From assembly GCA_023412475.1 (NCBI GenBank), contig JAEYNR010000065.1, positions 61,401-125,400 of the forward strand: a stretch of DNA of 64,000 nt. Direction: 5' to 3'. This DNA is from Fibrobacterota bacterium (GTDB taxonomy: Bacteria > Fibrobacterota > Chitinivibrionia > Chitinivibrionales > Chitinispirillaceae). Shown here piece by piece: positions 34,958 through 43,662 of the stretch (position 1 is the stretch's first letter; the number at the start of each line of letters is the position of its first letter). The notes under the pieces are model-generated. The model searched no databases, was not told the origin of the DNA, and saw only the letters and a program-made list of their open reading frames with translations. The translations under genes and the position numbers were made by a program.

Positions 34958-35255
34958 ATTGCTCATAAATTGACATGATCTCTCACTGCTCAGTACCCTG
35001 TTTAAAACTTTCAATTCATCTGTAAAACCGGTAAAACCACTTCCCAATGTAAGAGTTCCTCGTGGGTTTGTAACCTGAAGCGTAACCGGAAGCCGAACCC
35101 GTGTTTGTGTTATCAACCAATCCATCAATATATAAAACCTGAAGGCCACTTTCACAGGTCAGGACTACATAATGCCATTCGCTGTGTTGCAAATTCCTGG
35201 TTCCCGAAAGATAACTCACACCGCAGGGCGTACGTATAGACGAATTTGCTGTTCA
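34958..35255 (-). pseudogene. Frameshifted LamG/concanavalin-type domain fragment
   Basis: Two overlapping frames read as consecutive pieces of one LamG-like domain. The first is 'SYLSGTRNLQHSEWHYVVLT' with 'QVLYIDGLVDNTNTGS' and 'YIGK'. In a second frame follows 'FTGFTDELKVLNRVLSSE', the typical LamG ending. The frames switch near 35040. There is no start or signal peptide, so this is a remnant of a larger secreted protein, wedged between the flippase and pyruvyl transferase genes. Confidence 0.72.
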
Positions 35256-35278
35256 TTAAGAAATCCTTATAGAGTTTC

Positions 35279-36556
35279 TTAATATGTCCTATTGTTAACA
35301 AGCATTGATTTCGTTGATGTTATGACATCGGGAATAACTTTTTGCAAATAACTTTTAGTATTGGCTATTTGTCCAAAACGATTTTTTATCAATTCAAGAA
35401 TTTGTGTATCATTCTTTTCCCGGGGATCCACTACAAGGTGCTCGATTCCTATTGTCTCCATGAGTCCGACAAATTTTTTGCTGTAAGCGATAGAAACTGC
35501 TGGAACGAACTGAGAGATTGCTGCTATACATGCATGCATTCTGGCACCAATGAAAAAATTGCAGTTGCCAATGAGATATTTAATTTCCGAAGGAGTATAC
35601 TCTTTGTTAATCAGAAATATATTTGGGTCAGAAACTCCTATTTTATCATAAATTTTGCGGCATACAATTGAGTCACTTTCAGAGCCTTCTCCAAAAACAT
35701 GAGGAACCAGTACAAGACGCGCTTTAAGATGGTTTACTATCAAGTCAATAGCTGATTCTATAAAAGCAGGATAGTCGATGATCAGTTTAAATTGATTTTT
35801 TCCGGTATACCCGCCAGCGTAGAGCAGTCCGCTCACATTTAGTCCTACAATCGGAATGTTACTTCTGTCTATTGAGAATGGTTCGGGTATTTCTTCCGGC
35901 TTTTGAGGTTTTAATGCGAATGCGACATCATAGCTGAAAGACAATTTATTTTCGAAAAATCGATTTCCATAAAGTGATTTCATTTCCGTAATACTGCTGT
36001 AGTCTCTCGAAAAGATGTGTGAGGAACGGGAAAGTATAAATTTAGTTATGATACGGCTGATACGTCTTTTAAACGGGCCCAGCGTTTGAGGCAGAAGTAT
36101 TAGTTTCTTTCGTAAAAATAATACCAGAATCTGTGTTAATGAGACATCCAGGAAGCGGCGCATTCCATAAATATCACTAAAGCTGTCACCCCCTGCTATT
36201 GAAAAGTAAATATCTATCTCATCGAGTTTTTTTAAATTCGGTATTAACGAAACAAACATTTTCTTTAACAAACGAAACGGAAAAAACCAAAGTAAAAATG
36301 AAAAAAACAGTAGAAAAAACAAATTGGTATCGTTCATGAAATTTCTTGATATCCTGACATCTACGATATCGACCTTCTTAACTTGTTCGCCAGAACAAAC
36401 GTTAAAAGCAGATGTTATTCTGGCATCCTCAATCAGGTAAAGTTCGGCTTCAGGATAAGCTTTCGAAATAACAGCAAAAGATCCAAAAGTCAGAGCACCG
36501 ACCCCCCTGTTGCCAATCACTGGTGAAACACCCATTAATGCACACTTTTTATTCAT
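35279..36556 (-). CDS. Polysaccharide pyruvyl transferase family protein
   Basis: Encodes 425 residues. The WcaK/CsaB-type family is visible in 'IGNRGVGALTFGSFAVI' (N-terminal Gly-rich loop, ~15-31), 'FSIAGGDSFSDIYG', 'LLPQTLGPF', 'SRDYSSITEMKSLYG' and 'GARMHACIAAISQFVPAVSIAYSKKFVGLME'. It should add a pyruvate ketal from phosphoenolpyruvate to a sugar, giving an acidic EPS. Such domains also occur in proteins with other transfer roles. A long hydrophobic stretch near residues 78-108 (LFFLLFFSFLLWFFPF) may attach it to the membrane. Same strand as the FrhB-like protein and the flippase. Confidence 0.87.
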   Translation of the reverse strand: MNKKCALMGVSPVIGNRGVGALTFGSFAVISKAYPEAELYLIEDARITSAFNVCSGEQVKKVDIVDVRISRNFMNDTNLFFLLFFSFLLWFFPFRLLKKMFVSLIPNLKKLDEIDIYFSIAGGDSFSDIYGMRRFLDVSLTQILVLFLRKKLILLPQTLGPFKRRISRIITKFILSRSSHIFSRDYSSITEMKSLYGNRFFENKLSFSYDVAFALKPQKPEEIPEPFSIDRSNIPIVGLNVSGLLYAGGYTGKNQFKLIIDYPAFIESAIDLIVNHLKARLVLVPHVFGEGSESDSIVCRKIYDKIGVSDPNIFLINKEYTPSEIKYLIGNCNFFIGARMHACIAAISQFVPAVSIAYSKKFVGLMETIGIEHLVVDPREKNDTQILELIKNRFGQIANTKSYLQKVIPDVITSTKSMLVNNRTY

Positions 36557-36630
36557 TTATATTATTATTTGATTAAATTTAACTATTCTATTAATGGCAC
36601 TAACCCCATCAGGGTCAATATTTTATTCTA

Positions 36631-37596
36631 TTATGATGATATAATGGGTCTTGAGATAAAAAGACTCCATTTAATCAGAACTATACATTTGATAATATTA
36701 TTTTTACATATTTGCTTTTTATGGAAAAAGAAAAATGCAGGAAACGAAATTGATAACAATAAAATTTTAAATATTGAACTAAGAAATACAAAAAAACGAT
36801 ATAAAAGGGCTCCTGATAATCCATAATACTTTAAATTATATTTGAAAGTAGATTCACACATCATCAGCAATGAAAAATAGGAAATAGTTTTATCGCTTGC
36901 ACCGGCTTTTGCATGAACTATTGATATTTTGCTGAGGTAAAATAACTTCCATCCATGCTGAATAATCCTTCTGCTCAAATCGCCATCCTCGGCATACATG
37001 AAAAACCGTTCATCAAATCCGCCCACCTTATCAAGTACGCTTTTCCTGATAAGAATGCAATCTCCTGACATGTGCTTTAGATATCCGTCTCTGAGAGGAT
37101 CTTGTCTTGGTAGAAACCGGCTAAATATCGGTATAGTTGCATTTGATAAAAAGAAGAGCGTCAGAAACTGAGTAAAAGGAGAATCAAACCATTGCAAACC
37201 CATTTCCTGAAGAGTTCCATCAGGATCGGTAAGAGCACATTGTACAGCTCCGATTTTTTCGTTGTTTTTCAAGAAATCAAGCATCAACGGAACTGCATTT
37301 GAATTGACCAGTGTGTCTGGATTCAGAAATAAAATATAAGGAGTCCGGGCCATTTTTATTCCGATGTTATTTGCTTTACCATAACCAAGGTTTGCTCCGG
37401 TATTGACCAGGGTAACATCAGGAAATTTTTCATGGACCATTTCGCCACTACCGTCTTTTGAATTGTTATCCACCACTAAAACTCGGTAGAAATTTCCAGT
37501 AATGTTCTCAAATATCGACGAAAGCAGTTTTTCCAGATAATCGGCTGTATTCCAATTTACGATAATAATGGTTAATTCAAATCCGTGATTATTCAA
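36631..37596 (-). CDS. Glycosyltransferase family 2 (rhamnosyltransferase-like)
   Basis: Encodes 321 residues. The GT-A signature 'LTIIIVNWNTADYLEKLLSSI' (8-28), 'VLVVDNNSKDGS' and 'NLGYGKANNIGIKMARTPYILFLNPDT' (NPD in place of DxD, as in WbbL-type enzymes) is followed by 'GDCILIRKSVLDKVGGFDERFFMYAEDGDLSRRI'. The C-terminal ~70 residues are hydrophobic, suggesting membrane association. It should transfer a deoxysugar to the growing repeat unit. Located downstream of the ThiF-like gene in the minus-strand EPS block. Confidence 0.9.
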   Translation of the reverse strand: MNNHGFELTIIIVNWNTADYLEKLLSSIFENITGNFYRVLVVDNNSKDGSGEMVHEKFPDVTLVNTGANLGYGKANNIGIKMARTPYILFLNPDTLVNSNAVPLMLDFLKNNEKIGAVQCALTDPDGTLQEMGLQWFDSPFTQFLTLFFLSNATIPIFSRFLPRQDPLRDGYLKHMSGDCILIRKSVLDKVGGFDERFFMYAEDGDLSRRIIQHGWKLFYLSKISIVHAKAGASDKTISYFSLLMMCESTFKYNLKYYGLSGALLYRFFVFLSSIFKILLLSISFPAFFFFHKKQICKNNIIKCIVLIKWSLFISRPIISS

Positions 37597-37791
37597 AAGT
37601 TTCCCTTGTATAAACTTTACTCAATAATTCTTTGACGATGACCTGCACTGCGTCTTGATTAGCTTCTGGCGTTAGTATATATAATGGAACAAATTTAACT
37701 GGTGATACGTACTGCGTGGCATAAGCCAAAAAAGCCGATGCTGAAAAGCAGATTGATTTAATTATTTCTGAGTTTTAAATGTAATATCGAA

Positions 37792-38679
37792 TCAGTTCCT
37801 GTTATTTTTGAAGATATTCTTTAAGATTTCGTTTTTACGATTTCTGATTGTAAAAAGCAGGTTATTCAATGAATACTTATTCCCCACCCTCATGGCATGG
37901 TTAAACATATCCAGGTAAAGCTCTCTGGGATAACATATCAGCTTTCCCCTTCCGGTAAGCAATTTTATTACCTCTGTAACGATGAGAGCTCCAACCAAAG
38001 ATGTGGTTGTCCCCAGAGACCCCCCTGAATAATTGGTCTGCTTATCAAGACATTCGATCTCTTCATCACTCATTTTTTCAAAATCTTTTTTAGTAGCATC
38101 AATGAATCTTGCGGCAAAACGATTTAATATTTTAAAAGGGAAAGGTTCATCGATCCCACGTTGTACGGGTGAACGATAATCGAAAACACGTATCTTGACC
38201 CCAGTCATTTGCCATCCATGTCCTTCTATTAGAGGAACTTTGTATTTCTGTGCAAATTTGTGTAATATTAAAAAACTCGATCTAGTATCAGAAGCGTTTA
38301 TAACAAGATTTGCACCCCTGATCAAAGCCTCCCCGTTCCCTTTGGAGATTTTTTCGTTGAAGATCATTTCAATATTTGCAAATGGATTTATCTCTTTAAT
38401 TCTAGCTGCGGCAGCTTCGGTTTTCCACTTGTTCACAGTACTCTGAGTGGCAAATATCTGCCGATTAACATTTGACAAATCGAATTTATCCATATCGATA
38501 AGACGGAAATTACTGATGCCCCACCTGGCAAGTAATTCAATAACCATATTACCACTAGCCCCTACTCCTGCGATTGCAGCAGTGGCACTGGTTAGTTTAG
38601 ATAATTCTTCCTGTGAAAAGTAATATGTCGTTCTATCTAAAATTGCTCTCAGGTATTCTTCTTTTGTCATTTTTTCCAT
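37792..38679 (-). CDS. ThiF/MoeB/HesA-type E1-like adenylyltransferase
   Basis: Encodes 295 residues with AAGG before ATG. It begins 20 bp after the CelD-like gene ends, so it is co-transcribed. The ATP-binding Rossmann motif GVGASG is at 38-43, followed by 'RLIDMDKFDLSNVNRQ' (60-74), the signature of E1-like enzymes, and 'ANLVINASDTRSSFLILHKFAQKY'. No CxxC zinc pairs and no rhodanese domain are present. Family members adenylate the C-terminal carboxylate of a ubiquitin-like protein or peptide. No such partner or JAB protease is visible here. Its place among FemAB/CelD acyltransferases suggests it activates a carboxylate used to decorate the polysaccharide. Confidence 0.87.
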   Translation of the reverse strand: MEKMTKEEYLRAILDRTTYYFSQEELSKLTSATAAIAGVGASGNMVIELLARWGISNFRLIDMDKFDLSNVNRQIFATQSTVNKWKTEAAAARIKEINPFANIEMIFNEKISKGNGEALIRGANLVINASDTRSSFLILHKFAQKYKVPLIEGHGWQMTGVKIRVFDYRSPVQRGIDEPFPFKILNRFAARFIDATKKDFEKMSDEEIECLDKQTNYSGGSLGTTTSLVGALIVTEVIKLLTGRGKLICYPRELYLDMFNHAMRVGNKYSLNNLLFTIRNRKNEILKNIFKNNRN

Positions 38680-38699
38680 TTTACCTTGACTGTTTTGCT

Positions 38700-39893
38700 T
38701 TAAAAGTCAAATTTGAGCCATAGTTTTGATTCCGGCCTAAAATATTTTTGGGGAAGTCTGGTCATTATCCTTCTATACCAGATTTTATGATAAACTATCA
38801 TTAGCAGAAAAGAAACAATATTATAAAAGGCAGATTTAAATAAAGTGCAATATGTTTTTGGAATTATCCTTACACGATAAGCCTGCCGTTCCTCTGCACC
38901 CAGCTTCAATTTGTAATCATAATGTCCTAACCCACCTGCTATTTTATTTATTTTTTCGTTTATTGCTGCTTCAAACATCGAAATAAGTCCAATGCGACCA
39001 AAGCTGTACTTTTCCCAGACAGGTCCCACTTCCCTTGCAGGCAACTCCCAGAAACCCACATTATTCAATACAAACATATATTGTGATGAAACGGTTTTGT
39101 TATTTGCTTTCAAATTTATAAACCTTACCCTGCCTATATGTGACAATTCCTTAACTAAAGCAAGATTGTATTCGTATGCGTCTGGCCATGCGCCGAAATG
39201 TCCTGGTTTTCCCTCAACATTCCACTGCTTTTTATGCATCATTGCAAAATTCCCAAACTCATCAAGAACACTTTCCGGATCACTGATTGTTTCTATTTCT
39301 ATCTGGTAATTTTTCTTTAAAGCCTTAAACTTGCGGTTAATATTTATTCTTTCGCTTTTACTCAACTCGCTATAATATTTATCGATGTTTTCAGGCATGT
39401 TGAACACTGTGTAAACACCGTATGGTTCGAATTTTACTTTATGTTTCATACCTTGTTTATTTTTAAAAAACCCGGATGAACAGTTTAATTTCAAATAACT
39501 TGCAGAAATCGGACCGAAGGAAACAACATTACAGCCCGCATCTTTCTGCAGGCTATTGAATAGAGATTGAAAGATTTCATTTGAGTACTTTGGGTCAACT
39601 GGTGGATCAAATATTTTAGGAGGTATATTGGAACCGATTAACTTTGCCACTCTGAGTCTAAAAGGGCCAAATCCAAATTGCTCAATATACAAAGGTAAAA
39701 TTCCAACAATTTTTCCATTAGAACGAAAAATATAATTAAACGGTTTGCCTTTTTTCCCGTAAAAATCAAACCAGATTCTACACCAATCAAAAGTCATATG
39801 AATTGTACTGCCCAGAGCAATTACAGTTTCATCCCATTCTTTTTTGATATTATTGTCAAAATTATTTTGAACGACCAACTCAAGGTCACACAT
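38700..39893 (-). CDS. CelD/BcsL-type GNAT acyltransferase
   Basis: Encodes 397 residues. The Acetyltransf_6 pattern is clear: 'TFDWCRIWFDFYGKKGKPFNYIFRSNGKIVGILPLYIEQFGFGPFRLRVAKLIGS' near the N-terminus, and 'VRFINLKANNKTVSSQYMFVLNNVGFWELPAREVGPVWEKYSFGRIGLISMFEAAI' in the second GNAT half. A membrane-proximal hydrophobic stretch lies near 350-370. Family members are linked to exopolysaccharide synthesis and are presumed to acylate sugars or lipid carriers. The gene directly precedes the ThiF-like gene (20-bp gap) in the transcript. Confidence 0.83.
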   Translation of the reverse strand: MCDLELVVQNNFDNNIKKEWDETVIALGSTIHMTFDWCRIWFDFYGKKGKPFNYIFRSNGKIVGILPLYIEQFGFGPFRLRVAKLIGSNIPPKIFDPPVDPKYSNEIFQSLFNSLQKDAGCNVVSFGPISASYLKLNCSSGFFKNKQGMKHKVKFEPYGVYTVFNMPENIDKYYSELSKSERININRKFKALKKNYQIEIETISDPESVLDEFGNFAMMHKKQWNVEGKPGHFGAWPDAYEYNLALVKELSHIGRVRFINLKANNKTVSSQYMFVLNNVGFWELPAREVGPVWEKYSFGRIGLISMFEAAINEKINKIAGGLGHYDYKLKLGAEERQAYRVRIIPKTYCTLFKSAFYNIVSFLLMIVYHKIWYRRIMTRLPQKYFRPESKLWLKFDF

Positions 39894-39960
39894 TTGTTTT
39901 TCCTATTCTTTAATTACCATAATGAAAATGGATTTTACTGCAATACATTACGTCAAAACA

Positions 39961-41034
39961 TTATTTCCGTTTTAACGCTCTGAACTTTTCGAAAAGCATC
40001 ACCAATAATCGACTTAGGATATTGCTGCAAAATGAGAATTGACCCAAATGTAATATTTCTTTCCCATTTTTCCCTGTCAAATTTCTTTTAAAGCGATAAA
40101 CCCCAGGGTTTTTTTCTGGTGAAATTCCTCCAAGATCATACCACTGACAATCACGCGATTTAAGCCACTCGATTACTTTCCATTGAAGCAGATTTGATCC
40201 ATTCACTTTCAAACCCTCATCAGCAGTTGCACCAAGTAAATAAATAGCCCTACTCCCAATATGTGAACAAATAGTCGCACAAACTGGCTTGTCATTATCA
40301 TAACCGATAAAAATTTTCATTTTGTGTTTTTCTGGCAATTTTTTCTGTACTTCTCTGAATTCATTATAATCAACACCTGGAATATACTTTTTCCTGTCTT
40401 GCATCTCTTTTTGCATGGATAGGAAACAACAGTACAGTTCATCAGAATGTCCATCAACTACTTTGAGGTTACTTCTTATGGCTTTATTGAGCTGGTTTCT
40501 CCATTTCTGATCAATACCTTTTTTAATATCTTCTGAAGATGGTGTTAAATCCATTACCAGTGTCCGATACCGCTTTACGGAATCATCACGTTTAAAACCA
40601 GCCTTTAAATAAATGGTATTAACATCATCATTATTATTAATAAAATCACATGGTGTACAACGAAATAATAATCCTCGTCTTAAAACATATTCTTTTTTCA
40701 ATTCTTCAAGAATTTTTAAAAGATGATTTGAATGGCTTTCAAAGGATTGGTTCTTGCGCAAGTGTGTAATCGGTCCCCATGGAGAAAATGCAATACCGGC
40801 CTTAACCAGAGGAATTTTTTTTATCACAATCTGAGCTGCAGCAACAATTTCATCATTAAACTTTAAAATAATATGACTAAGATTACTTCTCCCCCAACGA
40901 ACAGATCCATAAGCAAAGGTCTGATAGATTGATGCATCTTCGAAAAGGTCAATTACTTCATCCCAATTCTCGGGAGATATCCTATCAATCTGTACAGAAT
41001 AGGATTTATCATTAATTAAATCAAATGATGTCAT
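39961..41034 (-). CDS. FemAB/FemX-like aminoacyltransferase
   Basis: Encodes 357 residues. The start overlaps the end of the upstream deacetylase gene by 14 bp. FemX-type motifs include 'ASIYQTFAYGSVRWGRSNLSHIILKFNDEIVAAAQIVIKKIPLVKAGIAFSPWGP', 'KWRNQLNKAIRSNLKVVDGHSDEL', 'ICSHIGSRAIYLLGATADEGLKVNGSNLLQWKVIEWLKSRDCQWYDLGGISPEKNPGVYRFKRN'. The last motif is the usual C-terminal signature of lipid II:glycine glycyltransferases. In this context an aminoacyl transfer onto an EPS precursor is more likely than peptidoglycan crosslinking; that is inference. Confidence 0.85.
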   Translation of the reverse strand: MTSFDLINDKSYSVQIDRISPENWDEVIDLFEDASIYQTFAYGSVRWGRSNLSHIILKFNDEIVAAAQIVIKKIPLVKAGIAFSPWGPITHLRKNQSFESHSNHLLKILEELKKEYVLRRGLLFRCTPCDFINNNDDVNTIYLKAGFKRDDSVKRYRTLVMDLTPSSEDIKKGIDQKWRNQLNKAIRSNLKVVDGHSDELYCCFLSMQKEMQDRKKYIPGVDYNEFREVQKKLPEKHKMKIFIGYDNDKPVCATICSHIGSRAIYLLGATADEGLKVNGSNLLQWKVIEWLKSRDCQWYDLGGISPEKNPGVYRFKRNLTGKNGKEILHLGQFSFCSNILSRLLVMLFEKFRALKRK

Positions 41035-41848
41035 TTTTTCTTTTCAAAATTTGTTTTAATGTTGACACAATTGCCATCCAGCGATAGGCTCCAGCAATTT
41101 TTAACCGATACTCAATTATCCAGTCATCAGCATCGACTGAAAAGCGGCCAGTCAGGAATTCGTCTTGCGATAAAAAAGCAAATTCTGGTTGGATGGTAAA
41201 CACTCTTTCATATCCAGCTTTACGTGCGATATCGAGATGCTGCATTGAATACCTTCCGTGAGGAAAGCTAAAAAGAGTGATCGATTTACCAATAATTTTT
41301 TCCAGAATTTTCTTGGATTCAATAATTTCCTGATCTCCTGCCTTGTGATCCAAAAAGACGAGTGGCTTATGAGTCATACCATGAGAACCGATAATGGCAC
41401 CAGGAACCGTTGACAATTTTATTAACTGTGTTTCATCCACCACTTTTTCACCAGAAAAAGGATGCGATAAATTATTACCGATCCATTGAGGCCTTTTACC
41501 CAAGTTACCCGCAGGAACAAATATAGTGAAAGGGATGTTTAGTTTAACCAATTCAGGAACTGCATTTTGCATCACGGATAAGAAGCCATCGTCAAATGTT
41601 ATCATAGAATACTTTGTTCCCGGTTGAAGTTTCCCCTTGTAATCACCAGGAACAGGAATTGTTTTACATTTCAGTATCTCCATTTGTCGCAAAAAGTGAT
41701 TGCGTTGAGAATCCGATACAGAATGATAATAGAGTACAACACATCTGGGTTTTACTTTTACCCCAAAGAGTTTTCTGGTAAACCCGATAACACAATCAAC
41801 AGTGAAAAGCAGGCAACTTAAAATAAGTTTGATACATCTTACAATCAC
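41021..41848 (-). CDS. Membrane-anchored polysaccharide deacetylase (NodB)
   Basis: Encodes 275 residues; the start overlaps the upstream stop by 4 bp. An N-terminal signal anchor (residues 3-22) is followed by a NodB domain: 'VVLYYHSVSD', D86-D87 in 'MITFDDGFL', H156 and H160 in 'IGSHGMTH', and 'TLFSFPHGRYSMQHLDIARKAGYERVFTI'. All metal-binding residues are present. It is expected to de-N-acetylate hexosamine residues of the nascent EPS at the membrane, which introduces free amines that the adjacent FemAB or ThiF-linked enzymes could modify. Confidence 0.88.
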   Translation of the reverse strand: MIVRCIKLILSCLLFTVDCVIGFTRKLFGVKVKPRCVVLYYHSVSDSQRNHFLRQMEILKCKTIPVPGDYKGKLQPGTKYSMITFDDGFLSVMQNAVPELVKLNIPFTIFVPAGNLGKRPQWIGNNLSHPFSGEKVVDETQLIKLSTVPGAIIGSHGMTHKPLVFLDHKAGDQEIIESKKILEKIIGKSITLFSFPHGRYSMQHLDIARKAGYERVFTIQPEFAFLSQDEFLTGRFSVDADDWIIEYRLKIAGAYRWMAIVSTLKQILKRKNDII

Positions 41849-43662
41849 TTGAGATTCCTCTGGTCAATCCACATTTTAAGCGTGAACAACCGTAAAAACA
41901 GTTTGCAGTCTTTTTTGCAATAGTCCTTTATTGATCTTGTATAAGGATCGAAATTCAGCAGAGTAATAAAGAGATCACGCGCTGTTTTATGTTGATCGTT
42001 CCATATTCTGAAAATCGTATCGCTGTTAAACAAATAGTATTCCCAGTTGGGCCAGGAAACGTCTGAAACGATGGTGCTTTTAGGAGACAGTTTCCGCTTT
42101 AAAGCCATCAGGTTACGTTTTATTGTAACCTGATATAGAGGAGCGTTTACACGAGTACCAGTATTGATATTCATAATCCTCGATATCGCTTTTCCGCAAA
42201 TTAATTCCGTCATTTTTGAATACATTGAAGCATTCAATTTGTAATGTGGCGGTGTTTTAAGATAAACATTAATAATATCATTGTCCACTATCGGCAGGAA
42301 TGTACCAAGTACTCTCTGTGGAATAACGGTTTCCTGATGATCGGGCTCATAGCAAAGAGGAAATATCTTCAGGTTTTCTATTTCGAGCCTGTGCTCGGGG
42401 GAAGTTCTTTGAATTAAGGATTGTGGAAAACGTTCTTCTAAACGTTCCCGTACTTTATTGCAGAATCCGGTTGAAAACCAGTAGAACGGCATATAGGCAC
42501 TGTAGCTAAAAGAAGACATGCGTTCTGTACGAAGCCATTTGTTCTCTTTTTTGTCCAAAAGAAGTGCCTTGAACAGATAATCGCAGTAAAATCCGGAAAT
42601 CAAATTATCTATTCCAACTGATTTAAATTTATCAGTAAATCCCAAGTAATGATTACTGCCGAAATCTCCCATTGCTCCGGATATACGTGTTCCCAGTTCG
42701 GCTGTTGCCCCGTAATGTTCATAATCCCTTTTAAAAGGAATGAATTCAACCCCTTTTGCTTTGGCTATCAACTCAGACAATGAGAATTCCAGATTTTTCT
42801 CATCAAAAAAACAGAAGGTTGTAATAGATGGATTGTCTCCAGTTGCACACAAGATGGATCTGGAGTCAAGACCTGCACTTAAAGAAACTGCACTTTTGCC
42901 AAAAATAGGAAGTGTTCGTTTAGTGACTGCCTTTTTAAACGACGCAGCCAGTTCCTCTGCTATTTCCCATTCACTTAACCCATGATGGATCTGAAAATTG
43001 AAGGAAAAGTATTTTCTTAAAAGCTGAAGCTGTGGATTATTTGATAAAAATTTATAATTGTAAATAGTCCCAAAATCTAATGATTTAACTGACTCATAAT
43101 AGGAATTTGGATGGGAAACCTTACCGGTAACTATGAATTCTGTAAGCGAAACCATATCCCAGTTTTTAGCAACTCCGGCTGCTTGCGCTACAATATCTGG
43201 GTGCGACCCGATAATGATTCTTTTTTGATCCCTGGTACTGCAAAAACAAGGCTGCATACCACAACGATCAGTAATTAAAAAGAGTTCACTCTTTTTCTTA
43301 TCATATATGATAACCACATAATTGCCATTAAGATTACTGAAAAAGCTGCTGTTTATCCCTTCAGTCAGATACCGATCAAGGATCACTTTGCAAGCAAGCC
43401 CTCCCTCAGAATCTTTTTTTCCGGCCTCATCCCATTCTGTTTTTTCCAGCGCGATTCTTCCGCAAATGCAAGCAAACACTGATCGATCAGAGGTAAAGGA
43501 TGGTCCCCATAAAAAATTATCTTCCTGTGTTGTGATAATCAGCGTAAACTGATCAAATGTTAAGACATCACTTTTTATATATGGCAAATATGACGCATTC
43601 CTGATAATGCTGGAAATAGTTTCATTGTCCAGTGGTTTAAATGATAAAAAGAAATCGCTCAT
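41845..43662 (-). CDS. Asparagine-synthase-like amide-forming protein lacking the glutaminase Cys
   Basis: Encodes 605 residues. The N-terminal half keeps the Ntn glutaminase fold ('ITDRCGMQPCFCS', 'GNYVVIIYDKKKSELFLITDR', 'TEFIVTGKVSHPNSYYESVKSLDFGTIYNY') but residue 2 is Ser, not the catalytic Cys. The PP-loop ATP-binding motif reads SLSAGLDSR at 260-268, the usual SGGxDS with Ala for Gly. Residues ~400-605 are helical. It therefore probably catalyses ATP-dependent amide formation with free ammonia or an amine rather than glutamine. It overlaps both neighbours by 4 bp, so it is tightly coupled to EPS synthesis. Confidence 0.82.
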   Translation of the reverse strand: MSDFFLSFKPLDNETISSIIRNASYLPYIKSDVLTFDQFTLIITTQEDNFLWGPSFTSDRSVFACICGRIALEKTEWDEAGKKDSEGGLACKVILDRYLTEGINSSFFSNLNGNYVVIIYDKKKSELFLITDRCGMQPCFCSTRDQKRIIIGSHPDIVAQAAGVAKNWDMVSLTEFIVTGKVSHPNSYYESVKSLDFGTIYNYKFLSNNPQLQLLRKYFSFNFQIHHGLSEWEIAEELAASFKKAVTKRTLPIFGKSAVSLSAGLDSRSILCATGDNPSITTFCFFDEKNLEFSLSELIAKAKGVEFIPFKRDYEHYGATAELGTRISGAMGDFGSNHYLGFTDKFKSVGIDNLISGFYCDYLFKALLLDKKENKWLRTERMSSFSYSAYMPFYWFSTGFCNKVRERLEERFPQSLIQRTSPEHRLEIENLKIFPLCYEPDHQETVIPQRVLGTFLPIVDNDIINVYLKTPPHYKLNASMYSKMTELICGKAISRIMNINTGTRVNAPLYQVTIKRNLMALKRKLSPKSTIVSDVSWPNWEYYLFNSDTIFRIWNDQHKTARDLFITLLNFDPYTRSIKDYCKKDCKLFLRLFTLKMWIDQRNLK

